NCBI GenBank assembly: GCA_031285085.1
Contig: JAITWW010000150.1
Location: 1-10,091, forward strand
Reading direction: 5' to 3'
Origin: Candidatus Methanofilum arcanum
GTDB taxonomy: Archaea; Halobacteriota; Methanomicrobia; Methanomicrobiales; Methanospirillaceae
Length of the DNA stretch: 10,091 nucleotides
In this document: piece after piece, positions 1-5,721 of the stretch
Layout of the letters: each line of letters begins with the position of its first letter
Numbering within the stretch: position 1 is the first letter of the stretch
Translations under genes and position numbers: made by a program
Notes under the pieces: model-generated
What the model saw: only the letters and a program-made list of their open reading frames with translations
What the model was told of the DNA's origin: nothing
Databases searched by the model: none

Positions 1-14
1 ACATCACTTCGTAG

Positions 15-23
15 CCTATATCT
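15..23 (+). promoter_or_regulatory. Possible TATA box for cofD
   Basis: CCTATATCT lies about 26 nt upstream of the cofD start region. The cofD ATG at 47 has no Shine-Dalgarno sequence in front of it (ACTACATGC precedes it). A TATA element at this distance would put the transcription start almost on the ATG, so a leaderless or nearly leaderless mRNA is plausible. This rests only on spacing and one motif match. Confidence 0.35.
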
Positions 24-46
24 CACACCCATGAAAAACTACATGC

Positions 47-967
47 ATGATTACCTTTCTATCAGGAGGAACAGGCACTCCAAAACTCCTTCGTGGAGCT
101 CGCCTCTTATTTCCTGACAGTGATATCACCGTAATTGTCAACACCGGGGAGGATATGTGGTACCAACAGGGATACCTCTGCCCAGACATCGATACCGTAA
201 CCTACCTCTTTTCCGAGCTTTTAAACACTGAAAGTTGGTGGGGGATTACAGATGATAGCTTCCACACCCACGAATTTTTACAAACCCTTGGTGCCCCTGA
301 GTGTTATCTCTCTCTTGGAGATCGGGATCGAGCTGTCAATCTCCTGCGAGCCGGTCTTCTTCACGCAGGCCTTACGCTCACGAAAGCAACCAGAGAGATC
401 AACGACCGTCTTGGAATCGGTGCAACCATCCTTCCCATGTCCAATACTCCATGTACCACCTATGTCAAACACGATGGAAAAATGATCCACTTCCAGGAGT
501 ATTGGATCAAATATCGAGCCAATATTACCATTGATGATGTTCAGTACATCTCTGACACCCCCCTGACTGCCACCAAAGAAGTGCTTGATGCCATCTCAAA
601 CGCAGAACTCATCGTGATTGGCCCATCAAACCCTATAACTAGCATTGGTCCGATCCTTCACTGTGATGGCGTACAAGAGGCACTCATGAATGCGAATGGA
701 TATGTGGTGAGCATCAGCCCGTTCATAGGAGATGCTCCAATCAGTGGTCCAGCACGCGAACTTATGATCGCACGTGGGCATCAACCAAACTCAAGAGGCG
801 TATATGAGATGTACGAACCTTTTCTAAACTGTTTTGTACAAGATATTCGTGACCCCATTCCTGTTCAAAACGCTGTCAGAGCCGACACCCTCATGAAAGA
901 TGCCAAAACCGCTGCCGAACTCATGCGTTTTATTCAAAACCTGAAAAACAAATCACCACTCTCATAA
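47..967 (+). CDS. cofD: 2-phospho-L-lactate transferase CofD (coenzyme F420 biosynthesis)
   Basis: Cytosolic enzyme that transfers the 2-phospholactyl group from its GDP-activated form (lactyl-2-diphospho-5'-guanosine) to the deazaflavin Fo, giving F420-0. F420 is the hydride carrier of methanogenesis. The 306-residue length is normal for the family. Visible family motifs in order: the N-terminal GGTGTPKLLRG loop (residues 7-17), NTGEDMW (32-38), DIDTVTYLF (47-55), WWGI (64-67), LGDRDRA (90-96), ILPMS (128-132), IGPSNPITSIGPI (191-203), SPFIGDAPISGPA (224-236) and RADTLM (278-283). An in-frame TGA at 32-34 rules out an upstream start, and residue 1 sits where the family begins. moaC follows after 14 nt and is probably co-transcribed. 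Bases 1-46 hold no recognisable gene; a CDS could end at that TGA, but only ten codons are visible. Confidence 0.96.
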   Translation: MITFLSGGTGTPKLLRGARLLFPDSDITVIVNTGEDMWYQQGYLCPDIDTVTYLFSELLNTESWWGITDDSFHTHEFLQTLGAPECYLSLGDRDRAVNLLRAGLLHAGLTLTKATREINDRLGIGATILPMSNTPCTTYVKHDGKMIHFQEYWIKYRANITIDDVQYISDTPLTATKEVLDAISNAELIVIGPSNPITSIGPILHCDGVQEALMNANGYVVSISPFIGDAPISGPARELMIARGHQPNSRGVYEMYEPFLNCFVQDIRDPIPVQNAVRADTLMKDAKTAAELMRFIQNLKNKSPLS

Positions 968-981
968 AAAAAGGAACAAAT

Positions 982-1446
982 ATGCCAGAATTCTCACACA
1001 TATCTGATGGAAAAGCAAGCATGGTGGACGTCTCTCTAAAACAAGACCAAACCCGTGAAGCCATAGCAAAAGGCACTATCATTCTTCGACCAGATACCAT
1101 TCATGCAATACAGAATGGAACCGTTATCAAAGGAAATGTCCTTGCAACTGCGCGAGTTGCAGCAGTACTTGCAGTCAAAGACACACCCCGTATTATTCCC
1201 ATGTGTCATGCAATCCCTGTCTATCATATCTCCGTAGATTTTGAGATAGAAAATGATCATATCCTTACCTCTGTACTCGTACGCTCCAGTGGAAAGACAG
1301 GCGTTGAGATGGAGGCACTTGTTGGGGTCAACATTGCTCTCCTTACCATCTGGGACATGGTCAAATCTGCGGAAAAAGATTCCGATGGTCAGTACCCAAT
1401 CACCAGAATAACTGATATTTACGTTGCATCCAAGCGCAAAATCTGA
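982..1446 (+). CDS. moaC: Cyclic pyranopterin monophosphate synthase MoaC
   Basis: Second step of molybdopterin synthesis: converts 3',8-cH2GTP, the MoaA product, to cyclic pyranopterin monophosphate. In a methanogen this supplies the Mo/W cofactor for formylmethanofuran dehydrogenase and formate dehydrogenase. The 154 residues fit the family. MVDVSLK (14-20), KGNVLATARVA (50-60), PMCHAIP (73-79), GKTGVEMEAL (104-113) and the WDMVKSAEKD stretch (124-133) are the conserved blocks. By alignment from memory with E. coli MoaC, K50, H76, D125 and K128 correspond to catalytic K51, H77, D128 and K131. The usual LCH triplet reads MCH, a conservative change. A Shine-Dalgarno AAGGA at 971-975, six nt before the ATG, supports the start. 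No moaA or moaB is in the window. Confidence 0.95.
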   Translation: MPEFSHISDGKASMVDVSLKQDQTREAIAKGTIILRPDTIHAIQNGTVIKGNVLATARVAAVLAVKDTPRIIPMCHAIPVYHISVDFEIENDHILTSVLVRSSGKTGVEMEALVGVNIALLTIWDMVKSAEKDSDGQYPITRITDIYVASKRKI

Positions 1447-1452
1447 TACGTA

Positions 1453-1463
1453 GGAATAAATAC
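1453..1463 (+). promoter_or_regulatory. Possible TATA box for the rpl15e operon
   Basis: GGAATAAATAC is the best TATA-like element in the 103-nt gap between moaC and rpl15e. Archaeal start sites usually lie about 25 nt downstream, here near 1483-1488. That would give an untranslated leader of roughly 60-65 nt containing both hairpins at 1489-1533. Motif and spacing only. Confidence 0.35.
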
Positions 1464-1488
1464 TTCTCCCTCACACATGTACAACCTC

Positions 1489-1533
1489 TGTAAGATGAGT
1501 CTTACATAGGAATGTGGCCGATATTATCCGGCT
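1489..1533 (+). promoter_or_regulatory. Two tandem hairpins in the rpl15e leader
   Basis: Hairpin 1 (1489-1506) is a perfect 7-bp inverted repeat, TGTAAGA / TCTTACA, around a TGAG loop. Hairpin 2 (1516-1533) pairs GGCCG with CGGCT (one G-U pair) around an 8-nt A/T-rich loop. Each spans 18 nt. They end just before the Shine-Dalgarno of rpl15e (1539-1543). A seven-codon open frame (ATG 1512 to TGA 1535) runs through hairpin 2. No T-run follows, so they do not look like a terminator for moaC. A regulatory role in rpl15e translation is inference. Confidence 0.45.
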
Positions 1534-1538
1534 GAACC

Positions 1539-1543
1539 TGAGG
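1539..1543 (+). promoter_or_regulatory. Shine-Dalgarno that fixes the rpl15e start
   Basis: TGAGG lies six nt before ATG 1550. It selects this ATG over the in-frame GTG at 1514, which would add 12 residues not expected in L15e and has no ribosome binding site. Confidence 0.7.
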
Positions 1544-1549
1544 AATTAT

Positions 1550-2140
1550 ATGTCAAAATCAATGTACTCACATGTGCGTGACGCATGGAAGAAGCCTGCC
1601 GAAACCGGTGTCAAGGCTCTTTTATGGGAACGCATGCAAGTATGGCGCCGTGAAGGCAGTATCACTCGTATTGAGCGCCCAACCCGTATAGACAGAGCTC
1701 GTGCACTTGGATACAAAGCAAAACAAGGTATTGTTCTTGTGCGTGTCAAAGTCCGCCGTGGTGGCAGACGAGCCTCTCGTTACATTCGCGGTCGAAGAAC
1801 TGCAAATATGGGTGTCAATAAAAAGACAGCAGGAAAGAGCCTTCAGCGTATCGGAGAAGAGCGTGCATCACGTAAACACCCAAATCTTGAGGTATTAAAC
1901 TCATACTGGGTTGGAGATGATGGAAAGCAGAAGTGGTTTGAAGTTATTCTTATCGATCCAAGCCACCCAGTCATCAAAGCCGATTCTAGATACAACTGGA
2001 TCTGTCATGGCTCACATACCGGACGTGCCGAGCGCGGAAAGACAAGTGCTGGTCTGAAAGGTCGTGGTATGCGTGGTCGTGGAAAGGGTACTGAAAAGTG
2101 CCGCCCAAGTATCAGATCTCACGCAAACCAAGGCAAATAA
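1550..2140 (+). CDS. rpl15e: 50S ribosomal protein L15e
   Basis: Archaeal/eukaryotic-type large-subunit protein with no bacterial equivalent; it binds 23S rRNA. The product is 196 residues, the usual archaeal size. Recognisable blocks are the N-terminal MYSHVRDAWKKP (residues 5-16), RIDRARALGYKAKQG (46-60), VRRGGRRASRYIRGRR (68-83), HPNLEVLNSYWVG (110-122), WFEVILIDPSHPVI (129-142), and the Gly/Arg-rich C-terminal GLKGRGMRGRGKG (168-180). The frame is open from GTG 1514, but the family begins at the MSKSMYSH methionine and the Shine-Dalgarno points there. The gene heads the cluster with rnp3 20 nt downstream, the classic euryarchaeal order. The leader hairpins at 1489-1533 could control it. 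Confidence 0.96.
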   Translation: MSKSMYSHVRDAWKKPAETGVKALLWERMQVWRREGSITRIERPTRIDRARALGYKAKQGIVLVRVKVRRGGRRASRYIRGRRTANMGVNKKTAGKSLQRIGEERASRKHPNLEVLNSYWVGDDGKQKWFEVILIDPSHPVIKADSRYNWICHGSHTGRAERGKTSAGLKGRGMRGRGKGTEKCRPSIRSHANQGK

Positions 2141-2160
2141 ATCAATAATATACCTTTTTT

Positions 2161-2925
2161 ATGGGTACGAGTAGAACGTCCAAATGCCCATATATCGATG
2201 CAGGAGTCTTTGCATATCCTCTATCTCATACCACAACGAACCGAATGATTTTGACTGCCCAGAAGTTAGGATTTGATGGGCTTATTATACGTGAGCCATG
2301 GTCTCACGATACTCGTCATTCATCTTTATCTTCATCATCTTTGTCTTTTCGTTCACTTCCTGTCTCCATCCCACAAAATTTTTTTGTCATTTATGGAAGG
2401 GTTTACTCAGCTCTCCCTCAAAGAGAACTTAAGAGAGCGATGCAGACAAAGGAATCTCCATTACAACAACTCCCGACTCTACATATCATAGATGCAGGGG
2501 ACACTGCATATAATCGGTGGGTTCTTACAACTCCGGGTGTTTCTATTCTCTCGCGAATGTATGCCGCACCCCGTCAGGCTTTTGATCACATCTGTGCAAA
2601 ATCCGCTGCTGAACATGGTATCTGTGTTGACATCAACCTCAGAGCCCTCATTTCAAAAGGAGCACTCAGACAAAAAGCACTGCGACAATATGAAAACATG
2701 GTAACCCTTGCGAGAAAGTATGAGTTTGGACTTACCATTTCAAGTGGGGCGAAAGGTTACCTTGGGATCTGCACACCACGTGAAATACAGGCAATATGCA
2801 GTCTTTTTGGGATGGATGAGGATATGGTTGCTCATGCCTTATCTGCACCTTTTTCTCTTTTGTACCCACATCGACCAGTGAGGTATGTGATGCGTGAGTG
2901 TGATGATAGGGAGGGAGAGGAATGA
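2161..2925 (+). CDS. rnp3: Ribonuclease P protein component 3 (Rpp30 homologue)
   Basis: Subunit of archaeal RNase P, which cuts the 5' leader from pre-tRNA; it pairs with Pop5 (the next gene) to activate the catalytic domain of the RNase P RNA. It has the TIM-barrel Rpp30 pattern: YIDAGVFAYP (residues 11-20), a central region, then FDHICAKSAAEHGICVDINL (141-160), an Arg/Lys-rich helix, LTISSGAKG (191-199), CTPREIQAI (204-212) and a closing HALSAPFSLL (225-234). At 254 residues it is somewhat long, partly because of a Ser-rich stretch (about 50-66). ATG 2161 is the only possible start, since an in-frame TAA lies at 2146-2148 and no other start codon precedes the domain. It has no Shine-Dalgarno and follows a run of six T. 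It overlaps rnp2 by four nt (ATGA). Confidence 0.92.
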   Translation: MGTSRTSKCPYIDAGVFAYPLSHTTTNRMILTAQKLGFDGLIIREPWSHDTRHSSLSSSSLSFRSLPVSIPQNFFVIYGRVYSALPQRELKRAMQTKESPLQQLPTLHIIDAGDTAYNRWVLTTPGVSILSRMYAAPRQAFDHICAKSAAEHGICVDINLRALISKGALRQKALRQYENMVTLARKYEFGLTISSGAKGYLGICTPREIQAICSLFGMDEDMVAHALSAPFSLLYPHRPVRYVMRECDDREGEE

Positions 2926-3533
2926 AGCGGCTGAATCCTGCGATGCGGGAAAATTTCCGCTATATCCTCGTAAAGATTGAACCCTATGATCTGTGCTCTC
3001 TTTCTATGTGGATAAGAGATGATACTACTCCCTCTCAATATGATGCAAAAGAGCTCTATTACACTCTTTTTGCTTCCATAACAGACTGGTACGGAGATCG
3101 TACTGCTTCACAGATTGGCATTGCAGTTCCTGCCATTTTAGGGCCTTTTGCGATCTTGCGTATGCGTAGAGGAACAGAACATGATGTTTTTGCAATCTTG
3201 CCCTGCATTCGTGAACATCTCCATGCAGAGATCCGCCTTGCAGCATTAAAAACCTCCGGAACCATACGTACGCTCAAAGAAGAGATAATGCGAAAACGAA
3301 CATATCTTCGCACCCAAGAACCACTCTTGATACAAAAAACAAATGCAGAGATGGAGCACCTCATCCCAGATATAAGAGAAAAAATCTATGATACTGACCC
3401 CCCTTCCTCATTTTCCATGTGGTTGCATCCATCTGGGGCAGTAGACATTGAGGCGTCTCATGACAACCTCGATAAAAAAGAGAATGGGTTTAACCGTATC
3501 CATCTCCATTACTTAACAAAGGACGATTTTTAG
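2922..3533 (+). CDS. rnp2: Ribonuclease P protein component 2 (Pop5/Rpp14 homologue), C-terminally extended
   Basis: Pop5 subunit of archaeal RNase P, acting as a complex with Rpp30. The Pop5 domain covers about residues 1-120: MKRLNPAMRENFRYILVKIE (1-20), ELYYTLFASITDWYGDRTAS (44-63) and the terminal IRLAALKTSGTIRTLKE (104-120), whose SGTIR matches the family end. Archaeal Pop5 proteins are commonly about 110-150 residues; this one has 203, leaving about 83 residues (charged helix, then SFSMWLHPSGAVDIE at 163-177 and an acidic end) that I cannot assign. The start is firm: a purine-rich Shine-Dalgarno region at 2908-2920 precedes the ATG, which overlaps the rnp3 stop (ATGA). This suggests translational coupling that would keep the two partner subunits in step. 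psmA follows after nine nt. Confidence 0.88.
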   Translation: MKRLNPAMRENFRYILVKIEPYDLCSLSMWIRDDTTPSQYDAKELYYTLFASITDWYGDRTASQIGIAVPAILGPFAILRMRRGTEHDVFAILPCIREHLHAEIRLAALKTSGTIRTLKEEIMRKRTYLRTQEPLLIQKTNAEMEHLIPDIREKIYDTDPPSSFSMWLHPSGAVDIEASHDNLDKKENGFNRIHLHYLTKDDF

Positions 3534-3542
3534 GGATACATC

Positions 3543-4448
3543 ATGATGAATCAGCAACAAGCAGCATATGATCGAGCAATTACTGTATTCAGTCCGGATG
3601 GACGACTTTATCAGGTTGAGTATGCAAGAGAAGCAGTAAAGCGGGGAACAACTGCGATTGGCATCAAAGCAAAAGATGGTATTGTTCTCCTGGTTGACAA
3701 GCGAATCAATTCTAGATTGCTTGAATCTAACTCTGTTGAGAAGATCTTTCGTATTGATGAACATATCGGAGTCGCATCATCTGGGCTTGTTGGTGATGCC
3801 CGCTCACTCATTGATCGTGCGCGTGTTGAAGCACAGATCAACCGGATCTCATATGGTGAGGCGATTGATGTTGAGACACTTGCAAAGAAGCTTGGTGATC
3901 ATATGCAGACATATACTCAGTTTGGAGGAGCACGACCATATGGTACCGCACTTCTGATTGCAGGTGTGTCTGATGGAGCGTTTCGGTTGTTCGAAACTGA
4001 TCCATCTGGGACATTGCTTGAGTATAAAGCAACTGGTATTGGAACCGGTCGTCCTGCCGTGATGAACCGATTTGAGAGTGAGTATAACTCTGATGCGTCA
4101 GTACAAGAGGCCGTTGCACTTGGTATATCTGCACTTCATGACGCTACCGAAGGGAAGTTTGAACTGAGCACGATTGAGATTGGTATCGTGGATCTGGTGT
4201 CTGGATTTAGAAAACTCAGCCGTAGCGAGATCGAAGCTCTCCTTCCAAAAGATACATATTTGGCAGAGAAAACTGAGGAAGAAAGTGAAAAAGAAGTGAA
4301 AGCAGAATCAAAGAAAAAATCTGCAGAAGAACCCACAAAAGATCCCGATCCTGCAGAAAACCCCACACCTCCAAAACCACGCAGGCAAACAAAGAAAGCA
4401 GCACCACCACCTGTTGAATCTGACAAATCAGATAAATCAGAAAATTAA
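3543..4448 (+). CDS. psmA: 20S proteasome alpha subunit with long charged C-terminal tail
   Basis: Structural subunit of the outer alpha rings of the archaeal 20S proteasome; it gates the chamber and docks PAN/Cdc48-type ATPases. The N-terminal signature YDRAITVFSPDGRLYQVEYA (residues 9-28) is textbook PsmA. K67 in SVEKIF aligns with Thermoplasma K66, the lysine that receives ATPase HbYX tails, and the pocket glycine aligns with G81 in SSGLVGDAR. Other core motifs are QFGGARPYG (126-134), LFETDPSG (149-156) and YKATGIGTGRPAV (161-173). Core homology ends near residue 236; PsmA proteins are usually 230-250 residues, but here about 60 more follow (240-301), rich in Lys, Glu and Pro and probably disordered. 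Starts at 3543 or 3546 (consecutive ATGs) are both possible behind AGGGA at 3532-3536. The beta subunit is not in this window. Confidence 0.96.
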   Translation: MMNQQQAAYDRAITVFSPDGRLYQVEYAREAVKRGTTAIGIKAKDGIVLLVDKRINSRLLESNSVEKIFRIDEHIGVASSGLVGDARSLIDRARVEAQINRISYGEAIDVETLAKKLGDHMQTYTQFGGARPYGTALLIAGVSDGAFRLFETDPSGTLLEYKATGIGTGRPAVMNRFESEYNSDASVQEAVALGISALHDATEGKFELSTIEIGIVDLVSGFRKLSRSEIEALLPKDTYLAEKTEEESEKEVKAESKKKSAEEPTKDPDPAENPTPPKPRRQTKKAAPPPVESDKSDKSEN

Positions 4449-4470
4449 GTATTTTCACTGAGGTTTTATT

Positions 4471-4475
4471 GGAGG
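4471..4475 (+). promoter_or_regulatory. Shine-Dalgarno that fixes the SBDS start
   Basis: GGAGG sits five nt before ATG 4481. It argues against the in-frame TTG at 4469, which overlaps the Shine-Dalgarno region itself, and against GTG 4478. Confidence 0.75.
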
Positions 4476-4480
4476 TAGTG

Positions 4481-5182
4481 ATGATTTCACTTGATGATGC
4501 AGTAATTGCACGATTAGAGAGTCATGGGTGCAAGTTTGAGATCTTGGTAGATCCTGACAAAGCTGCCCTGATTCGATTGGGAACTGATATTGATATTGAA
4601 GACTGTGTTGCAGCACTGCATGTGTTTGAAAATGCCAGTCAGGCAGAACGTTCATCTGATGAAGATCTACTCAAAGCATTTTCCACAACCAACTTTCACG
4701 AGATAGCAGCAAAGATCATACGCAAAGGAGATATTCATCTCACTGCTGAGCAGCGTCGGCAGATGATTGCAGAGAAGCGAAAGCAGATTATTGCCTTTAT
4801 TGCACGCCATGCAGAAAATCCTCAGACTGGGCTTCCTCATCCCCCACAGCGTATTGAAAATGCACTTGACGAAGCACGCGTGAGTGTTGATCCTTTTAAA
4901 TCAGTGGATGAGCAGGTAAAGGAGGCTATGAAAGCTCTTCGTCCTTTACTTCCGATACGATTTGCGGAGCTGCGGCTTGCTGTTAAAATCCCTGGTGACT
5001 ATGCTGCTCGTGCATATGGAGATATTGCAGCGGTTGCGACGATTGAAAAGGATGAATGGCAAAAAAATGGTTCATGGATATGTGTAGTGACGATCCCTGC
5101 TGGCATTCAAAATGAATTCTATGGTCTTTTAAATAAAATCTGCAAAGGAGATGCAGAGGTTAAAATTCTAAAAAATAACTGA
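4481..5182 (+). CDS. Ribosome maturation protein SBDS/SDO1
   Basis: Archaeal orthologue of the Shwachman-Bodian-Diamond protein, which in eukaryotes works with EFL1 to release eIF6/Tif6 from 60S subunits; the same late large-subunit role is inferred here. From ATG 4481 the product has 233 residues, the usual archaeal length. The three domains can be followed: FYSH domain (1-85) with GCKFEILVDPDKA (16-28), ending in KIIRKGDIHLTAEQRR (78-93); helical middle domain with NPQTGLPHPPQRIENALDEA (113-132) and VDPFKSVDEQ (136-145); and ferredoxin-like domain III (about 161-233) with LRLAVKIPG (164-172) and ARAYGDI (176-182). It lies 32 nt after psmA. In many euryarchaea rrp4 of the exosome comes next; here a 105-nt gap leads directly to rpl37ae. 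Confidence 0.95.
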   Translation: MISLDDAVIARLESHGCKFEILVDPDKAALIRLGTDIDIEDCVAALHVFENASQAERSSDEDLLKAFSTTNFHEIAAKIIRKGDIHLTAEQRRQMIAEKRKQIIAFIARHAENPQTGLPHPPQRIENALDEARVSVDPFKSVDEQVKEAMKALRPLLPIRFAELRLAVKIPGDYAARAYGDIAAVATIEKDEWQKNGSWICVVTIPAGIQNEFYGLLNKICKGDAEVKILKNN

Positions 5183-5224
5183 AACACTACATCTATAGGA
5201 TATCTGCAAAGTATCTACCAGGGA

Positions 5225-5263
5225 ATGATGCAAGGTAACTATAAGTGTTTTAGATGCAAATAA
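5225..5263 (+). other. 12-codon open frame resembling the RpoP N-terminus
   Basis: Two consecutive ATGs (5225, 5228) open a frame encoding MMQGNYKCFRCK followed by TAA. From the second Met it matches the first 11 residues of RpoP (MGGTYKCARCK, 5580-5612) at 8 of 11 positions, including the first Cys-x2-Cys knuckle. Compared codon by codon from that Met through the TAA, 25 of 36 bases agree. AGGGA at 5220-5224 touches the first ATG, which is too close for a good ribosome binding site but three nt from the second. It could be a decayed partial copy of rpoP, a leader peptide for the rpl37ae-rpoP block, or chance. I see no further convincing rpoP similarity after the TAA, only short TTGA and CTGGA matches with gaps. 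Confidence 0.3.
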
Positions 5264-5275
5264 TATTGACACACT

Positions 5276-5280
5276 GGAGA
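5276..5280 (+). promoter_or_regulatory. Shine-Dalgarno of rpl37ae
   Basis: GGAGA lies seven nt before ATG 5288. Upstream, ACTATAAG (5238-5245) and CAAATAATATT (5257-5267) are weak TATA-like candidates for an internal promoter. I cannot choose between them, and read-through from SBDS is equally possible. Confidence 0.5.
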
Positions 5281-5287
5281 ATATAGT

Positions 5288-5575
5288 ATGGCTCAATCAA
5301 AACATAGGGCGAAGGGAAGAGTTTCAGGGAGTGCTGGGCGCTTTGGCCCAAGGTATGGTAGATTTATTCGTAAAAGAGTAAAAGAGATTGAGGTTGTTGC
5401 AAAGGCGAAACACCTCTGTCCTGCCTGCGATAATCGTACCGTGAAACGAAAAGGAACAGGGATCTGGGAGTGTAAAAAGTGCGGCTACAAGTTTGCAGGA
5501 GGCGCATATGTTCCCCAGACTCCAAACCAGAAGGTTTCACTCCACACTATTGAGCGTTCTGTAAAGGAGGCGTAA
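5288..5575 (+). CDS. rpl37ae: 50S ribosomal protein L37Ae
   Basis: Zinc-binding large-subunit protein of archaea and eukaryotes. The 95 residues fit the archaeal family. The N-terminus is basic and Gly-rich (HRAKGRVSGSAGRFGPRYG, 6-24), followed by a zinc ribbon with C44, C47, C62 and C65 (Cys-x2-Cys, 14 residues, Cys-x2-Cys) inside HLCPACDNR and WECKKCGYKFAGGAY. The Shine-Dalgarno GGAGA at 5276-5280 supports the start. The end of the gene carries the Shine-Dalgarno of rpoP, whose ATG is four nt after the stop, so the two are almost certainly translated from one message. In the wider euryarchaeal gene order this gene normally follows rrp42, which is absent here. Confidence 0.95.
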   Translation: MAQSKHRAKGRVSGSAGRFGPRYGRFIRKRVKEIEVVAKAKHLCPACDNRTVKRKGTGIWECKKCGYKFAGGAYVPQTPNQKVSLHTIERSVKEA

Positions 5576-5579
5576 GTAT

Positions 5580-5714
5580 ATGGGAGGTACATATAAATGT
5601 GCCAGATGTAAACAGAAGGTTGAGCTGGATGATCATGTGAGATGTCCTTTTTGCGGGCACCGCATTCTATTTAAGGAACGTGGAGCTGCAATAAAGGTCC
5701 TAAAGGCTGAGTAA
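5580..5714 (+). CDS. rpoP: DNA-directed RNA polymerase subunit P (Rpb12-like)
   Basis: Smallest zinc-ribbon subunit of the archaeal RNA polymerase, homologous to eukaryotic Rpb12. At 44 residues it is easily missed. Reading from ATG 5580: MGGTYKCARCKQKVELDDHV, then RCPFCGHRILFKERGAAIKV, then LKAE. C7, C10, C22 and C25 form the zinc site, and the RCPFCGHRILFKER segment is diagnostic of RpoP. The strong Shine-Dalgarno AAAGGAGG (5563-5570), inside the end of rpl37ae, is nine nt before the ATG. The Brix gene starts seven nt after the stop. The stop codon also overlaps an ATG (TAATG) opening a six-codon frame, 5714-5734, which I take as meaningless. A partial look-alike of its N-terminus lies upstream at 5225-5263. 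Confidence 0.95.
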   Translation: MGGTYKCARCKQKVELDDHVRCPFCGHRILFKERGAAIKVLKAE

Positions 5715-5721
5715 TGCCAGT

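Noticed and set aside
1514..1549. GTG start adding 12 residues to L15e
   Set aside because: The added residues are unlike the family, there is no ribosome binding site before GTG 1514, and a good one precedes ATG 1550.
3059..3364. 101-codon open frame on the - strand across rnp2
   Set aside because: Cys/Arg/Ser-rich shadow translation antisense to the Pop5 domain; no family features.
4136..4426. - strand frame rich in Ser/Phe/Gly opposite the psmA tail
   Set aside because: Low-complexity result of the Lys/Glu-rich codons on the other strand, not a protein of its own.
4469..4480. TTG start for SBDS
   Set aside because: It overlaps the GGAGG Shine-Dalgarno that clearly serves ATG 4481.
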